Assembly: GCA_017466965.1 (NCBI GenBank)
Contig: JAFTTD010000261.1
Coordinates: 1-11,600 of the forward strand
Direction of reading: 5' to 3'
Length of the DNA stretch: 11,600 nucleotides
From: Bacteroidaceae bacterium
GTDB lineage: Bacteria > Bacteroidota > Bacteroidia > Bacteroidales > Bacteroidaceae
The position numbers and the translations under genes were made by a program. This document shows positions 1-6,969 of this stretch, in pieces; within the stretch, counting starts at the first letter, position 1, and each line of letters opens with the position of its first letter. Below the pieces are notes generated by a model. It had not been told where the DNA came from. It saw only the letters and a program-made list of their open reading frames with translations, and did not search any database.

Positions 1-2859
1 ACGCTGGTAGTTGTAGATGTCATTGCCCAGAGAGTAGTTGAATTTTGTGGCCAAAGTCCAGTTCTGTCCGAAGTGGAACTTCATATTGATGTTACCATAG
101 ATGTCTGGATTAGGATCACCAATCACAAAGCGGTCAGACTCGTTGATTTCGCCGTCGTTATTCTTGTCAACAAACTTCATATCGCCAGCACCGAAGTAAA
201 CTGGATTTGAAGAATCGTCGAGGATGTACTTGCCAGCAGCTGCTGCCTCTTCTGAAGTTGCATAAACGCCTTCAGTCTTGTAGCCATAGAATACGCCTGC
301 GCTTTCACCTACCTTTGAGAGGATGGTACCGTTGTACATCTTAGTCTCGAATGAGGTCTGTCCCTGTGGGAGACGAGTCAACTCGTTCTTGTAATGACCC
401 ATGCTTGCGCCCAACTCGAACTTGAAGTTCTTTTCGTTTACAACCTTCGCATTGAAAGCCACATCAAATCCGTGGTTCTTCAGCGCACCGTCGTTGGTGT
501 AGTAATCAGACAGACCTGCTACATAAGCGAGTGTACCGAGAGTTACCAGGTTGTTGGTCTTTGACATGAAGTAATTCGCACGGAGGTTCAAGCGGTTGTT
601 GAAGAAATTACCCTCTAAACCTGCATTGAAGCGGTTGGTGGTCTCCCAACGGAGTGAAGAGTTACCAATCTGACCAATGCCGATAGAAGAAGTTGAGTTA
701 CCAAGCAGCAGGTCTGAAGAAAGGTATGTCAGTGTTGCTGTGTTGTCGATAGCATCATTTCCTACAGACTCAAAGCCGGCGCTCACCTTCAGCATGTTTA
801 CGATGTTGTTAGACTTGAACCAGTCTTCATTTGTAAGCACCCAAGAACCTTGGATAGATGGGAACAGACCCCATGCTACGCCGAAGAGTCCGAGTCCTGC
901 ATCAACGTCGTGACCGAAGCGTGAAGAAGTCTCCATTGAGAACTGACCTGTCAGATAGTACTTCTCTTTGTAGTTATAGTCAACGTTAGCATAATAAGCA
1001 AGCGTTCTCCAGTTTGTATCTGAACCCTGAAGCTTCTTTGAAATCTGATCGTCGTTTGCGTTTGGAGTCTTATCGTTACCGGTATTGTCACCAAGGAGAT
1101 AAGAAGCCATGAATGTGTCGTTCATGAAACGTATGCCACCAAACATTGACAGGTAATGTGGGCCATTATACAGGATTCTCCAGTCAGCACGAGTGTCTGA
1201 GAACACTGCATTGTGTCTTGAGAAGAATGAGTACTTTGAGTTCTGTGTTTCACCCTGGCTGTTTGGCAATGTGAATGATGGCATACCAATGATTGGAGTG
1301 AAATAGCTTTCATCAAAGTTCTGCATGGAGTATGAGAAATGCTCTGTCAATGAGAAGTCTTTAGTAGGCTCCCATGTTGGTGCGATAGATACATTAATCA
1401 TCGTACAGTCAGAACGGTTCTTGTTCTTTGCCTCACCATTCTCGAGGATAGCCAGCGGATTGGCGATAGCACCTTTTGAACCAAGCCCTTCATACATGTA
1501 GTCATCAGCATCTGCGATAAATGAAGACACCTTGCCATCTGTAGAGAAGTCGTATGGAGAGAGGAATGGCGCCTTAATGTTAGCCAAAGCACCTGGTGAT
1601 GCCAAAGCCTGCAAGTTCTGGTCTGAAGCCCAGCCATCGCTTCTCAGGTTACGAATCACATTGGTGTAGCTTGCGTCAAAGCGAGTGTAGAACCACTTGT
1701 TCAGCACGATGTCTGTATTGAATCGCACATTGAAACGCTGCATGTCATTTCTCTTCAGTGTAGATTTCGAATCTGTATAACCTACAGAAAGGTTGTACTG
1801 AGCGATATCGTCACCACCCTGAATGTTGATGCCATAGTTCTGTGTCCAAGCCTCACGTGTAACAACATCATTCCAATCTGTATTGTTATGATACATATTG
1901 TAATAATAGTAGTTAGGATCTGTGTTGAGGAACTTGAACTCTGTGAGCTTGGTGCCAGAAGTCTTGAGCAACTGAGATGCATAAGAACGGTATTCAGATG
2001 CATCCATCAAATCCAATGTGTTAGGAGTCAGCTCCACACCTGCACTGAGGTTCACATCAATACGAGTTGCCATAGAAGTGCATCGCTTTGTCTTGATGGA
2101 GATAACACCATTTGCTGCTTTGGCGCCGTAAATGGCTGTACCGTTCTTCAAGAGCTCTACAGTTTCAATGTCATCTACATTGATTGCCTGCAACAAGTTG
2201 TTGAAGTAACCTGTGTGAAGCATGTCTGTGTCATACAGCTGGTCATACACCACACCGTCAACGATTATCAGCGGCATTGCATTTGAGTTCAGGGAGTTGA
2301 GACCGTTAACGAACATGGCAATACCCTGTCCAGGGTTAGCAGAACGCTGAATACCGCGTATATCTGCACCCAAACGATTCTGTATCTCCTGATCGATGGT
2401 CAATGCTGGAGTATTTTCGAATCCATCAATTGCTATAGTCTTAGCAGCTGAAGACACGGTTGTGTATTCAGTAGCCAGCAAATCAGAATACAGCTTCACA
2501 TTCACATCACTTGTACGTCCGTTCAGTGAAATATTGTTGAGGTTATAACCTTCCAGCTTAACAGACAGAGAAGTTACAAACTGTGGCACTTTGATGGTGA
2601 ATTCACCATTCTCATCAGCCATCGCTGTATAATACCTATTGTTGAAAGCTTGAATCTGCGCACCAGCCAGTGGCTCACCAGTTGCTGCATCAACAACCTT
2701 ACCCTTTACATCAATAGTAGGATAACTCTTTGTTGGCTTATCAACCTTTATAGGCGCAACAGCCACTTCGTCCTGTGCTTCGTCCTGTGCCATTACAGGG
2801 AGCGCTGTGCCCAAAAAGAACATCAGTGCTGCTATTCCATATTTATTGAAGTGCTGCAT
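1..2859 (-). CDS. Second SusC/RagA-like TonB-dependent receptor, C-terminus missing
   Basis: The frame is open from the ATG at 2857-2859 to the left edge (953 codons), so only the end of the barrel, perhaps around 100 residues, is missing. The signal peptide (1-24) ends LPVMA before QDEAQDE, fitting signal peptidase I and not a lipobox. A carboxypeptidase-regulatory-like beta domain covers about 50-122 (VKGKVVDAATGEPLAGAQIQ, then DENGEFTIKVP). The plug contains LIIVDGVVYD (197-206) and VDDIETVELLKNGTAIYGAK (228-247) followed by AANGVISIKTKR. Barrel sequence follows, with the acidic loop DKNNDGEINESD at 898-909. The plug diverges from the common form: KNGTA replaces the usual KDASA, and no canonical DEVVV-type TonB box was found between domain and plug. 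The gene begins two bases after the FAS1 stop. A SusD partner would be expected to the left of the window, though that is inference. Confidence 0.94.
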   Translation of the reverse strand, partial: MQHFNKYGIAALMFFLGTALPVMAQDEAQDEVAVAPIKVDKPTKSYPTIDVKGKVVDAATGEPLAGAQIQAFNNRYYTAMADENGEFTIKVPQFVTSLSVKLEGYNLNNISLNGRTSDVNVKLYSDLLATEYTTVSSAAKTIAIDGFENTPALTIDQEIQNRLGADIRGIQRSANPGQGIAMFVNGLNSLNSNAMPLIIVDGVVYDQLYDTDMLHTGYFNNLLQAINVDDIETVELLKNGTAIYGAKAANGVISIKTKRCTSMATRIDVNLSAGVELTPNTLDLMDASEYRSYASQLLKTSGTKLTEFKFLNTDPNYYYYNMYHNNTDWNDVVTREAWTQNYGINIQGGDDIAQYNLSVGYTDSKSTLKRNDMQRFNVRFNTDIVLNKWFYTRFDASYTNVIRNLRSDGWASDQNLQALASPGALANIKAPFLSPYDFSTDGKVSSFIADADDYMYEGLGSKGAIANPLAILENGEAKNKNRSDCTMINVSIAPTWEPTKDFSLTEHFSYSMQNFDESYFTPIIGMPSFTLPNSQGETQNSKYSFFSRHNAVFSDTRADWRILYNGPHYLSMFGGIRFMNDTFMASYLLGDNTGNDKTPNANDDQISKKLQGSDTNWRTLAYYANVDYNYKEKYYLTGQFSMETSSRFGHDVDAGLGLFGVAWGLFPSIQGSWVLTNEDWFKSNNIVNMLKVSAGFESVGNDAIDNTATLTYLSSDLLLGNSTSSIGIGQIGNSSLRWETTNRFNAGLEGNFFNNRLNLRANYFMSKTNNLVTLGTLAYVAGLSDYYTNDGALKNHGFDVAFNAKVVNEKNFKFELGASMGHYKNELTRLPQGQTSFETKMYNGTILSKVGESAGVFYGYKTEGVYATSEEAAAAGKYILDDSSNPVYFGAGDMKFVDKNNDGEINESDRFVIGDPNPDIYGNINMKFHFGQNWTLATKFNYSLGNDIYNYQR
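2767..2790 (-). repeat. Perfect 12-base tandem duplication at the mature N-terminus of the second SusC
   Basis: Two identical 12-base units (2767-2778 and 2779-2790; coding sense GCACAGGACGAA) encode AQDE twice, at residues 24-31, across the predicted signal peptidase site. Either copy could supply the Ala before the cleavage point. It is a minor slippage-type repeat with no clear function. Confidence 0.85.
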
Positions 2860-2861
2860 AA

Positions 2862-4766
2862 TTATTTACGTTTATTAGAGTTTGTCAACATTGTACCTTT
2901 TCTCATTTTAGCTTCTGTTGCAGGAGCATCACCAGGAGTGATGATGACATCCTCACCCTTCAGTCCATGTGGCTTCAGGATAATTGAGCTAATCAGCATT
3001 TCACGTGAATATACATCCTTCAACTTAGAAGAAATCTGGCTCTGAAGCTGAATAACAACTCCCTCTTCATTACGTCCGTAATAAGCATTCTTGAACTTGT
3101 GTGTTCCGAGGAAAGTAGTATCATTCACAATACGATGGCCTGACTCATCATAAAGCGTATCGATAGTTGTGAAATAGTTTGTAGAGTCACCATCCTCATC
3201 CAAGTCTATTGGATTTACGAGACGCAAACCTGAAGAAGGATACTCACCGTCCTCATCACGCTCGAAGATTGTCGTATAGAAACGATAAGTTCTGATATCC
3301 AGCAATGAGTCTGGAATGTTGTTGTAATCAGAAACCATCCAGATTGGACAAGTAACCAGATAGATGTCGTATGTACCAGAGAGTGTGTTTGGTACATCAA
3401 AACCAACAACCGGATTCGCAGAACCTGAAGCAGGAACAATATCAGTAAAGCGGTAATTGATGTTCTTTCTATCCAACACAACGTTCTCTACAGTATCAAT
3501 GAGGGTTGAGTAGAATGTTCCGCTATAAGTTCTGAAGTTGTCATTTGTGTTCTTTGTGAACTTAGCCTTACCATTCTTATCCAAGTCCTTATTAATAGTT
3601 GAAGAACTTGCCGATACCTTGATTTTCTTGAAGAACTGCTCGTACTCGCTCATTGGATATTCATCTACGATGTAGCCAATACCGTTAGAGCATTCGATTG
3701 GGTCGCCACACTTAGAGAGGATGTCGTTCACTTCAACATCTTCAGGAAGGTTTTTTGGCATCTTGCTGTAGTAAACATGCTCATACCAAGGGCTGAAGCC
3801 GCCGTAAGTAGTTGACTTCAGTGAGTCCTGCCAGTGCTCGTTCGCATTTCTGTTGAAATAGAGGTCTGACATCGCAAACATATTTGCATAGTGACGCTGG
3901 AGCGAGTCGCAAGCGCCTGGAGCACGCTCATCCTCAAAAGGATTGAACACCAAAAGGCTTTCTGCAATCTTGTAACGCTCTGTCCAAGCCTTTGCAGATG
4001 GGATGATAGCGATGAAGCTTGAGTCCTCCTCGTAGAGCTTAGCGTCAACATTCTTCAATACTGTGTTGTTACGCATCACGAAAGAGTCAACCCAAATCTT
4101 ATCACCGTTCTCGTCCACACCGCGGCTCACAGACTTGTCCTCGATGAGAGAGTCCTTGTTTACTTTTTCATCGTAAAGGAACGCATAGAGAGAAAGTGTG
4201 TCTTTGCCCTCGTCTGTATCATCCTTGTACTGCTTTGCTATCAGCTCAAACAGGTTAAAGCTGTAAGGAGATTCCTCTGTGATGATATGCAGAACGCCGT
4301 TCTTGCAGGCGATGTTGCTCACTGCGATAGACGCATCACCAAACTTTCCTTCAGCCGACATGCTGCCACGCTTTTCGTTCATCAAGTTGAAATCCTGATC
4401 CTTTCCATTGACAGAACGAGCGTAACGCGCGATGTGGTTCTTGATAAACTGTGTTACAACCTCTGTAGAGTCCTCGATCGCATTGCCGTTTTCATCGATA
4501 TACTTACTTACATCGAAAGCATCGTCAGCTGGAGCCCAGATGGTGTAGATGTTATCAGAAGTCAACTCACGTTCATAGCCATAGGCCTTAATCACTTTTG
4601 CGAAATTGGATGCATTCTCCTCTATGGCCTGCATTGTTGTTCCTTCGTAGTCCAACTGAACAGGCGCATTATAGTGATCATCCCATGTGTCAGTACAAGA
4701 GTACATAGCAACAAGTCCTGCCGCTACGACAAATCCTGCACGGAATGTATTTTTAATTTTATTCAT
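2862..4766 (-). CDS. Fasciclin (FAS1) repeat surface lipoprotein, 634 residues
   Basis: I place the start at the ATG at 4764-4766, preceded by a purine-rich AAAGAAAGAAG. An in-frame TTG eight codons upstream (4788-4790) would put the start at the foot of the intergenic hairpin and add a charged leader before the signal peptide. The signal peptide ends in MYSC (Cys24), followed by TDTWDD. FAS1 domain 1 (about 52-165) shows IYTIWAPADDAFD at 73-85, QFIKNHIARY at 106-115 and NGVLHIITE at 156-164. A divergent second domain (about 235-375) shows FIAIIPSAKAWTERY at 251-265 and CSNGIGYIVDEYP at 359-371. The C-terminal region (about 378-634) is beta-rich; its SGTYDIYLVTC (463-473) matches AGTYEVRMMTC of the neighbouring FAS1 protein, so the two look paralogous. 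Acidic loops DLDKNGK and DLDEDGD could bind calcium. The next gene starts two bases after this stop, so tight co-expression with the second SusC is likely. Confidence 0.9.
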   Translation of the reverse strand: MNKIKNTFRAGFVVAAGLVAMYSCTDTWDDHYNAPVQLDYEGTTMQAIEENASNFAKVIKAYGYERELTSDNIYTIWAPADDAFDVSKYIDENGNAIEDSTEVVTQFIKNHIARYARSVNGKDQDFNLMNEKRGSMSAEGKFGDASIAVSNIACKNGVLHIITEESPYSFNLFELIAKQYKDDTDEGKDTLSLYAFLYDEKVNKDSLIEDKSVSRGVDENGDKIWVDSFVMRNNTVLKNVDAKLYEEDSSFIAIIPSAKAWTERYKIAESLLVFNPFEDERAPGACDSLQRHYANMFAMSDLYFNRNANEHWQDSLKSTTYGGFSPWYEHVYYSKMPKNLPEDVEVNDILSKCGDPIECSNGIGYIVDEYPMSEYEQFFKKIKVSASSSTINKDLDKNGKAKFTKNTNDNFRTYSGTFYSTLIDTVENVVLDRKNINYRFTDIVPASGSANPVVGFDVPNTLSGTYDIYLVTCPIWMVSDYNNIPDSLLDIRTYRFYTTIFERDEDGEYPSSGLRLVNPIDLDEDGDSTNYFTTIDTLYDESGHRIVNDTTFLGTHKFKNAYYGRNEEGVVIQLQSQISSKLKDVYSREMLISSIILKPHGLKGEDVIITPGDAPATEAKMRKGTMLTNSNKRK

Positions 4767-4784
4767 ATCTTCTTTCTTTATTGT

Positions 4785-4828
4785 CAGCAACCCTCACCCA
4801 CTCCGCAATGAGCGGGCGAGGGATGCTA
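4785..4828 (-). promoter_or_regulatory. Strong RNA hairpin between the two FAS1 genes
   Basis: In the coding-sense RNA, arm CCCUCGCCCGCUC (4822 down to 4810) pairs with GAGUGGGUGAGGG (4803 down to 4791) across a six-base loop AUUGCG. This gives 13 continuous pairs, two of them G-U. Beyond one U-U mismatch, UAGCA (4828-4824) pairs with UGCUG (4789-4785), adding five more pairs. On the opposite strand the G-U positions would be A-C mismatches, so the fold favours the transcribed sense. It starts eight bases after the upstream stop codon and ends 18 bases before the downstream ATG. No U-tract follows, so it does not look like a standard intrinsic terminator. An mRNA-stability, processing or attenuation element, or a dispersed palindromic repeat, are the alternatives. 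Confidence 0.75.
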
Positions 4829-4836
4829 TATGTTTA

Positions 4837-6963
4837 TTACCAAACAGGTTCTGCAAAATATTCGTTATTGTATACAGAGCTTGGACAGAGTTCGAGGAAG
4901 TCGAAGTTCAACTCATTGTTCTCAGACTCCATCTTCTGCTGGATACGCAAATATTGGTCAGTCTTTCCGTCAGTATAGAATGTACCAATCACCTTACGGA
5001 TAGTGTTGTCCTGATCGCGCATTGTAGCTGAGCTTGCGTCGAAGCTGCTGCGCCAACCACAGTGGTAGCACTTAGGACCCTTCATCCAGCTGATGTTGTG
5101 GATAGACTTGTCAAATGCTGTGATTGCGTCATCATCACCGAGGTCGTCGTCAGACTTCCAACCGAACAGCGTACGTCCACCTGGGCGCATGTCGAATGGA
5201 ATGCCCTGTGGCTGCAAGTGCTTAGGATCGCTACCCAGATAGTACTGGATGATACCACGAGTTGCAAAGCCTACACAAGTCATCATACGCACCTCGTAAG
5301 TACCTGCTGGCACTGGTGGGAGCTTGATGGTCACGTCATAACGTCCCTTGAAGATAATCTCGTCACCTTCATAAGACCAGAAGTAGAGAGAACGTCCGCG
5401 AACGTGCATGTGCGTATTGTTTGTATAAGTGAAGTTACGTGCACATCCAGGCTTGAAGCCGACACTTCGGTTGTCGTTATTAGCAGCAACGCTCGTGTTC
5501 TTCGCAGTACCATAACGGTCACCATTTCTCCAGAAGTGTCCACGTGGAGTCTGTCCGTCTGTCATCAGCGTCATGAAGTCAGGAGACAATGTCGTACCGT
5601 CCATACGGATGACGTCGTTGAGTACAGTCTTCTGAGTAACCTCACCGTAAGCAGCGATATCATCGATGTAGTGATAGATACCGTTGTTAGCGTCAAACTT
5701 CGTATCTGGGAAGAGTGAAGAGTTCAGCACCTTAGCACCCTGCACGAATACACCACGTTCGTCGACACGTGACTGAACACCACGACGGTTGATGTACAAG
5801 CCCACCTTAGAACCTGAAGGGAAAGAGAACTTCATCAGAGAGTGTGGCATCAAAGTCTCATAGAAGTCAACGATGTCATACTTACGACGGTTGAAGTTGT
5901 TAGGCAGGTCAGAGTTGTCATTAGAAGTCAATGTGTAGTAAGAACCGTATCTGTTCAGAACATGGTACGAGATGAACATGTTCAGATAGTTGCGACGGTC
6001 CTTCTCGTCTGTTATTTCAGCGTATTCCGGATACATTGGCTCGTAAAGCTCACGTGCCTTTCTGCGGAGGTCATCCAATGTCTCGATGCCATGCTTCTCT
6101 TTCAGGATAGAGTCAGGGCACATGAACACTGTGAAGTTGAAATAACGCTTCTCTGGGTAAGCCACGTTGTCATACTCACCGCCACCGCCGTTAGCGTCCT
6201 TAGCAGTTGGGATACACAGCTTGTCATTTGTCCAAGTACAAGAGTCGATACGGTCCTGAGTTGAAGCCCAGCCATAAGACTTGTCCTCGTCATACTCGAG
6301 CGAGTCAAGGATACCGGTTACCTTAAATGCGTCATTGTAGAGCAGACATGTAGAGTCAGTCTGAATCAATGCACCAATCAATCCATTGTAAGTGTCCACC
6401 AAGTCAGAAACGACATGGATTACACCATTGCTAACAGAGTCGTTCTCATGAGCGACAGTTGCGCTGTTGATGTAAGTGAAAGGCACAGAGTCGCCAGTCT
6501 CCTCATCCAGTTCCAGGAGGAACTTGAATCTCAGCTTACGCTCCAGCATATTAGAAATCATGTCCTCGCAGTCATCGGTTGTGAAGTATGCCTTACCATC
6601 GATGATAGAGTTCAAAGCAATTGTATCACAATCCTCCTTTGAGAGCTCGTCCACAGAAGTCAAGCCCTTTGCCTGGAGATACTTGTCCACAGCATCATTT
6701 GTTGGAGCGAAGACTGTATAGCTTCCGTATGTACCCAGCATGTCCACCAGACGGAGGTCTTGGCGTTCACCTGTAGCACGCTCCAGAATCTTCAGATACT
6801 GAGAATACTGGTCACGATTTTTGAGGTAGTCAGCAGCATATTCTCTGACTATTGTATAGTAATTGTCAACCCCTGGGTCGTCAGAACAGCTCACAATTCC
6901 CATCTGAACGGCCGAGATGATGAAAAGGACTACAGCCCAGAATTTAATTTTTATTAGTTTCAT
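4837..6963 (-). CDS. Fasciclin (FAS1) repeat surface lipoprotein, 708 residues
   Basis: The protein begins with a lipoprotein signal whose lipobox IVSC places the lipid on Cys26, followed by SDDP. An acidic tail of this kind resembles the Bacteroidota surface-export signal. The first FAS1 domain spans roughly 50-190, with the H1-type motif SYTVFAPTNDAV at 81-92 and the H2-type motif SNGVIHVVSDLV at 178-189. A more divergent second domain spans about 274-440, shown by FTVFMCPDSI (277-286), YLNMFISYHVLNR (326-338) and NNGIYHYIDDI (426-436). A beta-rich C-terminal domain (about 500-696) contains PAGTYEVRMMTC and closes with NFDFLELCPS, resembling the final strand of jelly-roll ligand-binding domains. 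No catalytic motif was recognised. FAS1 domains are generally adhesion or ligand-binding folds. The gene starts six bases after the SusD stop, so an accessory role in the same importer is inferred. The KCYHC motif at 631-635 is unusual. Confidence 0.9.
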   Translation of the reverse strand: MKLIKIKFWAVVLFIISAVQMGIVSCSDDPGVDNYYTIVREYAADYLKNRDQYSQYLKILERATGERQDLRLVDMLGTYGSYTVFAPTNDAVDKYLQAKGLTSVDELSKEDCDTIALNSIIDGKAYFTTDDCEDMISNMLERKLRFKFLLELDEETGDSVPFTYINSATVAHENDSVSNGVIHVVSDLVDTYNGLIGALIQTDSTCLLYNDAFKVTGILDSLEYDEDKSYGWASTQDRIDSCTWTNDKLCIPTAKDANGGGGEYDNVAYPEKRYFNFTVFMCPDSILKEKHGIETLDDLRRKARELYEPMYPEYAEITDEKDRRNYLNMFISYHVLNRYGSYYTLTSNDNSDLPNNFNRRKYDIVDFYETLMPHSLMKFSFPSGSKVGLYINRRGVQSRVDERGVFVQGAKVLNSSLFPDTKFDANNGIYHYIDDIAAYGEVTQKTVLNDVIRMDGTTLSPDFMTLMTDGQTPRGHFWRNGDRYGTAKNTSVAANNDNRSVGFKPGCARNFTYTNNTHMHVRGRSLYFWSYEGDEIIFKGRYDVTIKLPPVPAGTYEVRMMTCVGFATRGIIQYYLGSDPKHLQPQGIPFDMRPGGRTLFGWKSDDDLGDDDAITAFDKSIHNISWMKGPKCYHCGWRSSFDASSATMRDQDNTIRKVIGTFYTDGKTDQYLRIQQKMESENNELNFDFLELCPSSVYNNEYFAEPVW

Positions 6964-6969
6964 AATGCT

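Noticed and set aside
4767..4790. TTG start at 4788-4790 for the second FAS1 protein
   Set aside because: The downstream ATG at 4764-4766 has a purine-rich upstream stretch and gives a normal-length lipoprotein signal; the TTG falls in the base of the hairpin stem.
4791..4822. Intrinsic terminator between the FAS1 genes
   Set aside because: The stem is strong enough, but the transcript continues UUGCUGACAAUAAAG with no U-tract, and the downstream genes have no visible promoter. Read-through seems more likely.
4767..4836. Internal promoter for the second FAS1 gene and second SusC
   Set aside because: I saw no Bacteroidota-type TAnnTTTG -7 element with an upstream TTTG in the gap, which is almost filled by the hairpin.
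5062..5718. 218-codon open frame on the plus strand
   Set aside because: It lies wholly antisense to the FAS1 lipoprotein gene and reads as a composition artefact without signal peptide, domain or start context.
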